DNA from: Aquilonibacter sp963703325
GTDB taxonomy: Bacteria > Vulcanimicrobiota > Vulcanimicrobiia > Vulcanimicrobiales > Vulcanimicrobiaceae
Length of the DNA stretch: 64,000 nt
Assembly (NCBI GenBank): GCA_963703325.1
Contig: OY969805.1
Span: 124,001-188,000 of the forward strand
Reading direction: 5' to 3'
Shown here: one piece after another, positions 34,539 through 42,889 of the stretch
Layout: each line of letters begins with the position of its first letter
Position numbering within the stretch: the stretch's first letter is position 1
Translations under genes and position numbers: made by a program
Notes under the pieces: model-generated
What the model was told of the DNA's origin: nothing
Databases searched by the model: none
What the model saw: the letters and a program-made list of their open reading frames with translations, nothing else

Positions 34539-35368
34539 GTTTCGCGATCCTTGCGCGAGCGTTCGTAGCTCTCGCCGCTCATCCGTCCGCGGTTGGGCGC
34601 GATCAGTTCATCGATGGATACGCGCTCGCCGTCGACGTGCGCGCGCAAGATCTTTACCTGCTCCCCGTCGAGAACGGCGCGCGCGCCCGGTGTAGGTGAA
34701 AATGCGCGCACCGCATTGACGATGCGCCGCGGCGGCCACGACCAGTCGATTTCGAGATCCTCTTTGCGAATCGGACGCGTAACGCTGGGTTCACCGCGCT
34801 GCGGTGAATGAGGCAAAGGCCCGCGCACCGCGAGGTCGATCGCATCGCCGAGCAAATCGGCACCGAAGAAGGCTAAGCGATCGTGCAAGATACCGTAGTC
34901 TTCGTCGGCCTCGATGCGAATGCGTTCCTGCAGCACGACGTCGCCCGTATCCATGCCCTTGTCCATCAGCATGATCGAGACGCCGCTCTCGGCCTCTCCC
35001 GCCAGCAGCGCGCTCTGAATCGGCGTCGCACCCCGATACTTTGGCAGTAACGACGGATGCACGTTGAGCGCGCCGAGCGCCGGCAGATCGAGAATTGCTT
35101 GCGGCAGAATCCTGCCGTATGACGCGAGCGCGAAGAGCAGGAAGCGCGTCTCCGCGATTTCCTTGGCGAATGCTTTGAGCGATTCGGGCTCGTAGACGCG
35201 CAAGCCCAACTCGAGTGCCGCCGTCTTAACCGGCGTCGGTTGGAGTTTGTGTCCGCGGCCGGCCGGACGATCCGGCTGCGTCACGACGCCGGCGAGATCG
35301 GTTTTCTCCGCGAGAACGTGCAGACTCGGAACCGCGAACGCGCTGGTTCCGAAGAACAGCGTACGCAC
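34535..35368 (-). CDS. fmt: Methionyl-tRNA formyltransferase
   Basis: The 277-residue protein starts RTLFFGTSAFAVPSLHVL, has LFALASYGRILP, then the formyl-donor motif NVHPSLLPKYRGATPIQSAL and MDKGMDTGDVV. It formylates initiator Met-tRNA. It is shorter than the usual 310-320 residues because the C-terminal tRNA-binding domain is compact. I chose GTG 35368. It follows def by 16 nt, and the two enzymes act at the two ends of the same formyl cycle. Confidence 0.95.
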   Translation of the reverse strand: MRTLFFGTSAFAVPSLHVLAEKTDLAGVVTQPDRPAGRGHKLQPTPVKTAALELGLRVYEPESLKAFAKEIAETRFLLFALASYGRILPQAILDLPALGALNVHPSLLPKYRGATPIQSALLAGEAESGVSIMLMDKGMDTGDVVLQERIRIEADEDYGILHDRLAFFGADLLGDAIDLAVRGPLPHSPQRGEPSVTRPIRKEDLEIDWSWPPRRIVNAVRAFSPTPGARAVLDGEQVKILRAHVDGERVSIDELIAPNRGRMSGESYERSRKDRET

Positions 35369-35384
35369 TCTCAGTGACCTGCCA

Positions 35385-35900
35385 CTAAGCTTCGGCCGTT
35401 TCGGCGATCTCGCGTTCTTCGTCGGTTTGCGGCAAGCGCACGTTCTTGGCTTTATCGATGTAGAGCACGCCGTTGAGATGGTCGATCTCGTGTTGGAGAC
35501 ACTGCGCGAACAACCCGCCGCCTTCGAGACGAATCTTTTCCCCGTTGCGATCGAGCCCGCTGACCGCAACCCGAGCAAAGCGCGTGATCTCGCCTACGTA
35601 CCCCGGCACCGAGAGACACCCTTCGGTCAGCTCGACTTCTTCTTCGGCCAGTTCGATTTTCGGATTGATGACGACCGCCGGATCGTGTTCGTCGTCCTGC
35701 ACGTCGATGACGAACAAGCGCTTCGATATGTTGACCTGCGGCGCGGCGAGGCCGACACCGGGCGCGGCGTACATCGTTTCGAACATGTCGTCGATCAGCT
35801 GCTGAAACAGCGGATCGTCAATCTCTTTCGGGTCGACCTTTTTGGCGACCTTACGGAGCGTCGGATGACCGTCGGTGATGATCTCGCGGATATAGGGCAT
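35385..35900 (-). CDS. def: Peptide deformylase
   Basis: The 171-residue protein carries all three deformylase motifs: GVGLAAPQ (48-55), EGCLSVPG (93-100, metal ligand Cys95) and QHEIDHLNG (136-144, both His ligands). It removes the formyl group from new proteins. The longer open frame upstream runs through the lipoprotein gene in another frame and is not coding. The start ATG 35900 follows two strong hairpins, so def begins its own transcription unit with fmt and rsmB. Confidence 0.97.
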   Translation of the reverse strand: MPYIREIITDGHPTLRKVAKKVDPKEIDDPLFQQLIDDMFETMYAAPGVGLAAPQVNISKRLFVIDVQDDEHDPAVVINPKIELAEEEVELTEGCLSVPGYVGEITRFARVAVSGLDRNGEKIRLEGGGLFAQCLQHEIDHLNGVLYIDKAKNVRLPQTDEEREIAETAEA

Positions 35901-35943
35901 AGCGCCGATATACGACTCTTGCCCTCGGCTGACATGCCGCGGA

Positions 35944-35990
35944 TTTGGGGCGAAGCCCCAAAACGCCACGGATTCGCGGAACGCGAATCC
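35944..35990 (-). terminator. Two tandem UUC-loop hairpins after the lipoprotein gene
   Basis: On the minus strand GGATTCGCG-TTC-CGCGAATCC (9-bp stem, 35970-35990) is followed by TTTGGGGC-TTC-GCCCCAAA (8-bp stem, 35944-35962). Both end in a C(UUC)G-type cap, which is very stable. There is no long U run. They lie just after the stop at 35993 and before def. Confidence 0.6.
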
Positions 35991-35992
35991 TG

Positions 35993-36466
35993 CTATTGAA
36001 TCGTAAAGCTTCCGAGTGGGCCAAGCGGCGTGCAGTTGCCGGACGTGTCGTTGATCCAGACGTACCACGTCGTTCCGGTGGGAGGCGCCAAACTGCCGCC
36101 CAGCGTGACACTTTGGTACACGGGATTTGCAAACGACGGTGTTGCGTGGGGCGACGGGACTGACGTCACGGGGATCGTTTGCACTCCGTTCGTGTAGCCA
36201 CCACCGCTGCCGTTGCTCGCCGGGGCCAGGTACGCGTCCCAAACGCTCGGCAGCGCGGTACCGACAGCAAACACGATCTGCTGCGGGCTGTCGGGCACGC
36301 CGGTCGCACCGGGGATCGGATAGATCAACTGCACGGTCGTTCCCGGCGAGCACGTTGGGCCCGGCGTGGGGTTGACGAACGTGTTCCCGCCGCCGCCGCA
36401 CGCGGCGAACGCCACCGCACAGAGCGCGAGGCCGAAGCCAATGAAAAGATTGCGCAGATTCAGCAT
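35993..36466 (-). CDS. Lipoprotein with Ig-like body (157 aa)
   Basis: The signal ends AVAFAACGGGG, with the lipid Cys at 23, then a Pro/Thr linker (VNPTPGPTCSPG). The body has beta-strand patterns VQLIYPIPGATGVPDSPQQI, YQSVTLGGSLAPPTGTTWYV and a final GSFTIQ, like bacterial Ig-like domains with a conserved Pro-rich first strand. There is no enzyme motif. It follows hslU by 44 nt and is closed by the twin hairpins. Confidence 0.65.
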   Translation of the reverse strand: MLNLRNLFIGFGLALCAVAFAACGGGGNTFVNPTPGPTCSPGTTVQLIYPIPGATGVPDSPQQIVFAVGTALPSVWDAYLAPASNGSGGGYTNGVQTIPVTSVPSPHATPSFANPVYQSVTLGGSLAPPTGTTWYVWINDTSGNCTPLGPLGSFTIQ

Positions 36467-36510
36467 GGCTTAATCCTATCGGAGATTCCCTGGGGTAAGG
36501 ATGAGAATCG

Positions 36511-37935
36511 CTAGAGAATGTACCCCGAAAGGTCGGCGTTTTCAACCACGTCTTTGAGCCGGTCACGCACGTAGGCCGCGTCGATCGTCACGTCGCCGCG
36601 CTCCTCCGGCGCAGCGTAGCTCACGTCCTCGAGCAAGCGCTCGAGCACGGTATGCAGGCGCCGCGCGCCAATGTTCTCGCTTTGCTCGTTGACTTGCATC
36701 GCAAAGCGAGCCAGCTGGTCGATCGCATCCTCGGTGAAGGTCAGCATCACGCCTTCGGTCGCGAGCAGCGCACGATACTGTTCGATCAGCGCGTTTTTCG
36801 GTTGGGTCAAGATCGTCTTGAAGTCTTCGGCGGTAAGCGAGTCCAGCTCGACCCGAATCGGAAACCGGCCCTGCAATTCGGGAATGAGGTCCGATGGCTT
36901 GCTGATGTGAAATGCTCCGGCCGCGATAAAGAGCACATGATCGGTCTTGAGCGTACCGTGCTTGGTCGTCACCGTGCTGCCTTCGACAATCGGGAGAATA
37001 TCGCGCTGCACGCCTTCGCGTGAGACATCGGGGCCGCCGCGCGAGCCTTCGCGCCCGGCGACTTTGTCGATCTCGTCGATGAAGATGATCCCGTCTTCGC
37101 CCGCGCGGCGCAGTGCTTCGCGCTTCACTGCGTCGGTGTCGATCAGCTTCGCCGCTTCTTCTTGCGCGAAGATCCGGCGCGCTTCGGCCACGGTCACGCG
37201 CTTGCGCGTCTTGCGCTTGGGAATCAGGCCGCCGAGCATCTCACCGAGATCGGCGCCGCCTTGCTCCATGCCGCCGAGCATCCCGATCGGCATACTGGGC
37301 GTCTCTTCGACTTCAATCTCGATCAGCCGCACGTCGTAAAATCCGCGCTCGATCTCGCTGCGCACCTGATCGCGAATGCGCGAAACGTCAGCCGGCGGTG
37401 CCGGCGCGGCTTGCGGCTGCGGTTGCGGCGCGGCATTGCCGAAGATCGAGCCAAGGGTTGCCGCAAACGGATTACCTTGCGCGTTGGAGCGCGTCGCGGT
37501 CTCGGGATTGAGCGCATCGATTAGCCGTTCCACCGCCGCTTTCTCCGCAAGCTCGGCCACCTCGCCGCGCCGCTCTTCGGTCACCATGCGAATCGCCGCT
37601 TCGACCAAATCCCGCACCATCGATTCCACGTCGCGTCCGACGTACCCGACCTCGGTGTATTTGGTCGCTTCGACTTTGACGAACGGCGCGCCGACCAGGC
37701 CCGCCAAGCGACGCGCGATTTCGGTCTTGCCGACGCCGGTCGGTCCGATCATCAGAATGTTCTTGGGAGTGATTTCGTCGCGCAGATCTTCGCGCACGTG
37801 GTTCCTGCGATACCGGTTGCGCAGCGCAATGGCGACCGCGCGTTTGGCCTTGGCTTGGCCGACGATGTACTTGTCGAGTTCGAGGGCAATTTGACGGGGC
37901 GTGAGGCCCGCGTTATCGGTAAGCGCTGCGCTCAT
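36511..37935 (-). CDS. hslU: HslU, ATPase subunit of the HslUV protease
   Basis: The 474-residue AAA+ unfoldase has Walker A IGPTGVGKTE (63-72), TKYTEVGYVGRDVESMVRDL (pore region) and Walker B GIIFIDEIDKVAG. The C-terminus ends SGYIL, the tail that docks in HslV and activates it. The I-domain has a Gln/Pro/Ala-rich stretch (about 165-185) that is probably flexible. It overlaps hslV by 4 nt. Confidence 0.97.
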   Translation of the reverse strand: MSAALTDNAGLTPRQIALELDKYIVGQAKAKRAVAIALRNRYRRNHVREDLRDEITPKNILMIGPTGVGKTEIARRLAGLVGAPFVKVEATKYTEVGYVGRDVESMVRDLVEAAIRMVTEERRGEVAELAEKAAVERLIDALNPETATRSNAQGNPFAATLGSIFGNAAPQPQPQAAPAPPADVSRIRDQVRSEIERGFYDVRLIEIEVEETPSMPIGMLGGMEQGGADLGEMLGGLIPKRKTRKRVTVAEARRIFAQEEAAKLIDTDAVKREALRRAGEDGIIFIDEIDKVAGREGSRGGPDVSREGVQRDILPIVEGSTVTTKHGTLKTDHVLFIAAGAFHISKPSDLIPELQGRFPIRVELDSLTAEDFKTILTQPKNALIEQYRALLATEGVMLTFTEDAIDQLARFAMQVNEQSENIGARRLHTVLERLLEDVSYAAPEERGDVTIDAAYVRDRLKDVVENADLSGYIL

Positions 37936-38462
37936 GGAAGTGTCTCAACCGTAATGTCATCGTTGGTGTAGATACAAATTTCGCCCGCGATCTCGAGCGC
38001 CTTGCGAGCAATATCGGGCGCACCGAGATCGCTGTTGCGAATCAGGGCCGCAGCGGCGGCCTGTGCGTAGGGGCCGCCGCTCCCGATCGCCGCGATGCCT
38101 TCGTCGGGCTCGATGACGTCACCGGTTCCGGAGAGCACAAAAAGGTGTTCGGGCGTGCCGACGATGAGCAGCGCCTCCAAGCGGCGCAGGGCGCGATCCT
38201 GGCGCCAGTCCTTCGCCAGCTCGACGGCAGCGCGTGTGATGTCCTTGAACTCGGCGAATTTACTTTCGAACTTCTCGAGCAAGGTGATACCGTCGGCAGC
38301 CGATCCGGCAAATCCGGCCACGACTTTGCCACCGGCGATCTTGCGCACTTTGCGAGCGCCGTGTTTGACAATCGTTTTGTCGAGCGTCACCTGCCCGTCG
38401 CCGGCAATGGCCAGCGTGCCGTTGCGGCGAACCGCTAAGATGGTGGTTGAGCGAATCCTCAT
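37932..38462 (-). CDS. hslV: HslV, peptidase subunit of the HslUV protease
   Basis: The 176-residue proteasome-like peptidase begins RIRSTTILAVRRNG; the Thr pair at 6-7 marks the catalytic N-terminus after removal of a short propeptide, longer than the single Met usual in E. coli. Further blocks are IAGDGQVTLDKTIVKHGARKV-like residues 19-39, AGFAGSAADGITLLEKFE and AIGSGGPYAQAAAAAL. It degrades proteins fed by HslU in the cytoplasm. Confidence 0.95.
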   Translation of the reverse strand: MRIRSTTILAVRRNGTLAIAGDGQVTLDKTIVKHGARKVRKIAGGKVVAGFAGSAADGITLLEKFESKFAEFKDITRAAVELAKDWRQDRALRRLEALLIVGTPEHLFVLSGTGDVIEPDEGIAAIGSGGPYAQAAAAALIRNSDLGAPDIARKALEIAGEICIYTNDDITVETLP

Positions 38463-38501
38463 ATCGTCACCGTTCTACCCGTTCCGAACGTTGGGGGTTT
38501 C

Positions 38502-39227
38502 ATGCGACGTATTGCGATCCTTGTAGCAGCCTTGTTCCTCCTGCCGACTGCCGCCGTGGCCCAGTTCGCACCGGGTCCGCGCGGGCCGGCCGCACCGGGT
38601 ACCGTAAATGCGTCGTCGACGACGCACGGGATTACGGTGTCCGCGTCGGCGAGCTCGCGTATTCCCGCCACGTCAGCGCGCATCACCCTGAACCTTGCAA
38701 GCGCCGATCGCACGCTTTCGCTCGACGCACAATCGCTTCAGCCCGTTGTCGATGCGCTGGTCAAGGCCGGCGCCGATCCCTCGAGCGTGCAGCTTCCGCC
38801 AAACTTCGGCGCTCCCGGAAAATCGAATAGCGCGTGGATCACGGCAACCGTCGCACATCCCACCGCTGCAATGATGCACAACGGCATCGTGACGGTCGGC
38901 GCAAGCGTCGCCTCCGCTAAGAACCTAATACTCAACGGTGCGATGGTGGCGGTACTCGCGCAGCACTGCGCCGACGCGCTTGACGGCATACGGGGTCAGG
39001 CGATCCAACGCGCACGCGCCAAAGCGGAATCCATCGCCAAAGACCTCGATGTGCATGTGGGAAGTGAGCTCAACATGCAATCGCTCGAGCAGCCCTCGCC
39101 CGACGGGTCGTGCGGATGGCAATACAACGTCAATGGATTCGGCAATCCCGATATGCCGCAGTCACCGCAAGACTACGTCACCGTCCCGGTTCAAAGCACG
39201 GTCACGATCACGTACGCGATCAAGTAG
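38502..39227 (+). CDS. SIMPL-domain (DUF541) periplasmic protein
   Basis: The 241-residue protein has a signal peptide (ILVAALFLLPTAAVAQ) and one SIMPL/DUF541 domain: GITVSASASSRIPATSARI at its start, the helix RAKAESIAKDLDVHVG, and VPVQSTVTITYAI at the end. The family includes E. coli YggE, linked to oxidative stress, but the molecular role is not settled. It is divergent from hslV and its last 66 nt overlap the end of trmFO on the other strand. Confidence 0.8.
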   Translation: MRRIAILVAALFLLPTAAVAQFAPGPRGPAAPGTVNASSTTHGITVSASASSRIPATSARITLNLASADRTLSLDAQSLQPVVDALVKAGADPSSVQLPPNFGAPGKSNSAWITATVAHPTAAMMHNGIVTVGASVASAKNLILNGAMVAVLAQHCADALDGIRGQAIQRARAKAESIAKDLDVHVGSELNMQSLEQPSPDGSCGWQYNVNGFGNPDMPQSPQDYVTVPVQSTVTITYAIK

Positions 39228-40520
39228 CGCATCGATCGCCACGAGTGCACGCGCCACCATCAATCGACGGCGCTCTTTCTTATCGCGGACTTCGCGATCG
39301 AGCGCTGGAAAGTACGACCACGTCACGTTGGCCGGTTGGAAGTCGTGCGTCTCCGTATTTTGCAGGTGCGCGACCACCGCGCCGAACGCGCTCTCGCGTG
39401 GAAATTCCACCGGTTCGAGTCCAAGGATCGCGCGCGATGCGTGGAGGCCGGTCATCGCACCGCACGCCGCTGCCTCGACGTAACCTTCGGCGCCGGTGAT
39501 CTGTCCCGCGAAATAGAGTTCATCGTGTCCGCGCAGCCGTAGCTGCGCGTCCAGCAGTCGCGGTGAGTCGATGAACGTGTTGCGATGCATCACGCCCAAA
39601 CGCAGCCACTCAGCGTTCGCCATCCCCGGGAGCTTTGCGAACGTTGTTTTCTGCGCCGGCCACGACAGCCGCGTCTGAAACCCCACGAGATTGAATGCGG
39701 TGCCCTCCGTGTTTTCTTTGCGCAGCTGCACCACGGCGTGCGGCGTCGTACCGGTGCGCGGGTCGCGCAGACCGACCGGCTTGAGCGGCCCAAAGCGCAA
39801 GGTGTCATCGCCGCGGTCCGCCATCTCTTCGATCGGCAGACAGCCTTCGAAGTATTTCCCTCCGGCTTCGAAATCTTTGGGCTGATGCCGTTCGAGCGTG
39901 CGCAAATCGTGGAGCAGTTGCGCGTACTGTTCGCGATCGAGCGGGATGTTGATATAGTCGTCGCCGTCGCCCTTCTCATAGCGCGACTTGCGGTACATGA
40001 ACGTTTCGTCGATCGAGTCGGCGGCGACGATCGGCGACGCCGCGTCGAAATACGCTAGCCGCTTTCCGACCAGCGCATCGAGCGACGCCAAGAACTCCTC
40101 ATTCGGCAAAGGTCCACAGGCGACGATCGTTGGGCGATCGCGCGGAATCGACGTCACTTCTTCACGATGCAGTGTAATGCGCGGGTGCGCGGTGATTCGC
40201 GCTTCGACCGCGTCGGCAAATCTCGCGCGATCGACGGCAAGTGCGCCACCGGCCGGCACCGATGCCTCGCGCGCGCTCGTGATGATGATCGAATCGAGAC
40301 GCGCCAGTTCTTCTTTCAAGAGCCCAACCGCATTTTCGAGCGCGGCGCCGCGCAGCGAGTTGCTGCACACGAGTTCGGCCAGGCGTCCGGTCTGATGCGC
40401 GGGCCCGCTGCGCTGCGGACGCATTTCGTAGAGATCAATTTCGACGCCCGCCTTCGCGGCCTGCCATGCGGCTTCGCACCCGGCAAGCCCACCGCCGATC
40501 ACGCTCAGGCGCTCGGACAT
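39162..40520 (-). CDS. trmFO: TrmFO, folate-dependent tRNA m5U54 methyltransferase
   Basis: The 452-residue flavoprotein starts RLSVIGGGLAGCEAAWQAA (FAD loop), then DLYEMRPQRSGPAH and LVCSNSLRGAALENAVGLLK, the TrmFO signatures. Late blocks are YFAGQITGAEGYVEAAACG and WSYFPAL. It methylates U54 of tRNA with methylenetetrahydrofolate and FADH2. It directly follows topA (TAAATG). The topA-trmFO-hslV-hslU order is also known from Firmicutes. Confidence 0.96.
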   Translation of the reverse strand: MSERLSVIGGGLAGCEAAWQAAKAGVEIDLYEMRPQRSGPAHQTGRLAELVCSNSLRGAALENAVGLLKEELARLDSIIITSAREASVPAGGALAVDRARFADAVEARITAHPRITLHREEVTSIPRDRPTIVACGPLPNEEFLASLDALVGKRLAYFDAASPIVAADSIDETFMYRKSRYEKGDGDDYINIPLDREQYAQLLHDLRTLERHQPKDFEAGGKYFEGCLPIEEMADRGDDTLRFGPLKPVGLRDPRTGTTPHAVVQLRKENTEGTAFNLVGFQTRLSWPAQKTTFAKLPGMANAEWLRLGVMHRNTFIDSPRLLDAQLRLRGHDELYFAGQITGAEGYVEAAACGAMTGLHASRAILGLEPVEFPRESAFGAVVAHLQNTETHDFQPANVTWSYFPALDREVRDKKERRRLMVARALVAIDALLDRVRDRDRALNRDGDVVLR

Positions 40521-42692
40521 TTAAACCTCAGCGAGTTCGCGGTCTTCGCTCGATTCGTCGCCGCCATGAGCTTTCGCGAGCGACGACACGTCGTGCTCCT
40601 TGTTCGCCGAGCACTCGAGGTGCACGACGCCGCCGCGCCGGTTCTTGGCAACGACGTAGCTGCCGCACACCGGGCACGGTTGCGGGATCACGCGATCCCA
40701 CGACACGAAGTCGCACTTGGGATAGTTGGCGCAACCGTAGAACGTGCGGCCCTTCTTCGAACGGCGCTCGACGACCATGCCGCCGTCCTTCGGACACTTC
40801 GCGCCGGTGTCTTTGACGATCGGTTTGGTCGTCTTGCACTCGGGATATCCGGTGCACGAGATGAACTTGCCGAAGCGCCCGGTCTTGATGACCATCGGCC
40901 GCTGGCAGTTCGGGCAGATCTCGTCGGTTGGTTCGTCCTTGATCTCCAAACGCGGCAGCTTCTTTTCGGCCTCTTCGAGTTCGAGCGCGAAGGGACCGTA
41001 GAACGCGCGCAGGATGCCGACCCAGTCGGCGTGACCGTCAGCGACCTTATCCAGATCGCCTTCCATCCCGGCCGTGAACTTGAGATCGACAATATCTTTG
41101 AAATGCTCGGCGAGCAGGTCGTTGACCGCGATTCCGATTTCCGTCGGCTTGAAGCGGCGATCTTCTTGGGTCACGTAGCCGCGCGCCTGAATCGTATCGA
41201 CGATCGTCGAGTACGTCGACGGCCGTCCGATGCCGTTCTCTTCCAGCGCCTTCACCAGCGTCGCTTCGGTAAACCGCGGGGGCGGCTCGGTGAAGTGCTG
41301 CTTCGATTCGATCGCGCGCCGATCGAGTGGATCGCGCTCGTGCAACTCGGGCAAACGCACGCGGCCCTTTCCAACCTTGCCGTTGGTCTGCGCCGCAGGC
41401 GCCTCTCCGTTTTGCGCCTCTTCGTCTTTGCCTTCTTCATATACGCGGGTGAAGCCGGCAAACTTGACGATGCTTCCGGTCGCGCGGAACGTATAGTGGG
41501 CAGCGCTGATGTCGACGGTCGTCTGGTCCAACACCGCGGCCGCCATCTGCGAAGCGACAAAGCGCTCCCAGATCAGCGAGTAGAGCCGCAACTCGTCGCG
41601 CTTGAGCACGTGCGCCACGCTATCGGGCGTATGGAACACGCTGGTCGGACGGATCGCTTCGTGCGCATCCTGCGCTCCCTCCCGCACCTTGTGCGCGTGG
41701 CCGCCGTGAAACGCTTCGCCATAGGTCTGCGTGATAAATTCGCGCGCGGCATCCCGCGCCGAATCCGCGATGCGGGTCGAGTCGGTGCGCATGTAGGTGA
41801 TCAAGCCTTGGGTGCCGTCGCTCCCCCCGAGATCGACGCCCTCGTAGAGCGCTTGCGCGATCTGCATCGTGCGCCGGACGCGCAGACGCAGCTTGCGCGA
41901 TGCCTCCTGCTGCAGGGTCGAGGTGGTGAAGGGCGCCGGCGCATTGCGCCGGACTTCGCGCCGTTTGACCGACGCGACTGCGAATGACGCGCCCTCGAGG
42001 TCGCGCAGCACTTCATCGGCGAGCGCCTTGTTGGAAATCTCCAGCTTCTCGCCGCGGCGCGCGACCAGCTCCGCCGGGAAGACGATCGCCGGATCGCGCT
42101 CGGTCGCGAGCTGGGCGGTGACCGTCCAATACTCGCGCGGGTTGAAGGCGTTGATTTCGCGTTCGCGATCGACGATTAACCGAACCGCAACCGATTGTAC
42201 GCGCCCGGCCGAGAGGCCGCCGCGGACCTTGGCCCACAGCAACGGTGAAATCTTGTACCCGACGAGACGGTCCAGAATGCGGCGCGCTTGCTGCGCGTTC
42301 ACGCGATCCATGTCGATATGGTGGGGTTCCTTGAGTGCAGCCAGCGCCGCATCTTTGGTAATTTCATGGAGCTCGATGCGCTTGGGGTTCTCGAGCTTGA
42401 GCAACTCCGCCAAGTGCCACGCGATCGCCTCGCCTTCGCGGTCCGGGTCGGTTGCGAGGTAGACGTCGCTCGCGCTTTTGACTGCGCTCTTGAGCTCCTT
42501 GATCACGTCGCCTTTGCCCTTGATCGTCAGATACTTGGGCGCGAAATCGTGTTCCACATCGACGCCGAGCGTGCTCTTCGGCAAATCGCGGACGTGCCCG
42601 ACCGACGCCTTGACCACGTATCGCGGCGGGAGAAACTTCTTGATCGTGCGCGCCTTGGTCGGCGACTCGACGATGATCAGGGGCTTTTTCAC
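40521..42692 (-). CDS. topA: DNA topoisomerase I
   Basis: The 723-residue type IA topoisomerase begins KKPLIIVESPTKARTIKKFL (Toprim) with the DPDREGEAIAWHL acidic motif. The nucleophile Tyr is in GLITYMRTDSTRI. Three C-terminal zinc-ribbon modules follow: CPNCQRPMVI...CTGYPEC, CPKDGGMVVE...CANYPKC and CPVCGSYVVA, the last with only two clear Cys and ending in an acidic tail. It relaxes negative supercoils. I chose GTG 42692; the open frame upstream is the alternating-repeat DNA. Confidence 0.96.
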   Translation of the reverse strand: MKKPLIIVESPTKARTIKKFLPPRYVVKASVGHVRDLPKSTLGVDVEHDFAPKYLTIKGKGDVIKELKSAVKSASDVYLATDPDREGEAIAWHLAELLKLENPKRIELHEITKDAALAALKEPHHIDMDRVNAQQARRILDRLVGYKISPLLWAKVRGGLSAGRVQSVAVRLIVDREREINAFNPREYWTVTAQLATERDPAIVFPAELVARRGEKLEISNKALADEVLRDLEGASFAVASVKRREVRRNAPAPFTTSTLQQEASRKLRLRVRRTMQIAQALYEGVDLGGSDGTQGLITYMRTDSTRIADSARDAAREFITQTYGEAFHGGHAHKVREGAQDAHEAIRPTSVFHTPDSVAHVLKRDELRLYSLIWERFVASQMAAAVLDQTTVDISAAHYTFRATGSIVKFAGFTRVYEEGKDEEAQNGEAPAAQTNGKVGKGRVRLPELHERDPLDRRAIESKQHFTEPPPRFTEATLVKALEENGIGRPSTYSTIVDTIQARGYVTQEDRRFKPTEIGIAVNDLLAEHFKDIVDLKFTAGMEGDLDKVADGHADWVGILRAFYGPFALELEEAEKKLPRLEIKDEPTDEICPNCQRPMVIKTGRFGKFISCTGYPECKTTKPIVKDTGAKCPKDGGMVVERRSKKGRTFYGCANYPKCDFVSWDRVIPQPCPVCGSYVVAKNRRGGVVHLECSANKEHDVSSLAKAHGGDESSEDRELAEV

Positions 42693-42749
42693 GGGCTTCA
42701 GTATACTCCCGGGGTCAAGTCCCCGGCAAACCTCGGAGTCCCTACGCGA

Positions 42750-42788
42750 GCGCGTACGCGTGCGCGTGCGCGTACGCATGCGCGCGCG
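42750..42788. repeat. 39-bp perfect alternating purine-pyrimidine tract (Z-DNA candidate)
   Basis: Every base from 42750 to 42788 alternates purine and pyrimidine, mostly as GC and GT/AC steps. Such tracts flip to left-handed Z-DNA under negative supercoiling. It lies between the divergent topA and histone-like genes, 3 bp before the -35 of the latter. Confidence 0.75.
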
Positions 42789-42790
42789 AT

Positions 42791-42832
42791 TTGCATGATT
42801 ACGAAAAATCCTTTATAGTGCGCTTAAAGCGC
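42791..42832 (+). promoter_or_regulatory. Sigma-70-type promoter with palindromic start region
   Basis: TTGCAT (42791-42796) and TATAGT (42814-42819) are separated by exactly 17 bp, the best housekeeping promoter in the window. GCGCTT-A-AAGCGC (42820-42832) overlaps the expected start of transcription and could be an operator. It drives the histone-like gene. Confidence 0.65.
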
Positions 42833-42860
42833 AGTACGTGCGCTGTCCGAATAACGCTGT

Positions 42861-42879
42861 TCGTCCCCCTGGGGGACGA
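42861..42879 (+). promoter_or_regulatory. Leader hairpin next to the ribosome-binding site
   Basis: TCGTCCCCC and GGGGGACGA are a perfect 9-bp inverted repeat around one T. The right arm touches the AGGAGG ribosome-binding site (42879-42884) of the histone-like gene, so folding could limit ribosome access or protect the mRNA end. Confidence 0.45.
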
Positions 42880-42889
42880 GGAGGAATGA

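Noticed and set aside
40167..41987. A 606-codon open frame on the plus strand opposite trmFO and topA
   Set aside because: It is antisense to two certain genes, has Arg/His-rich composition and no motif; long shadow frames are usual in GC-rich DNA. The same holds for the long frames at 1197-2288, 3814-4896, 15313-16434 (minus), 49906-51051 (minus) and 56674-57672.
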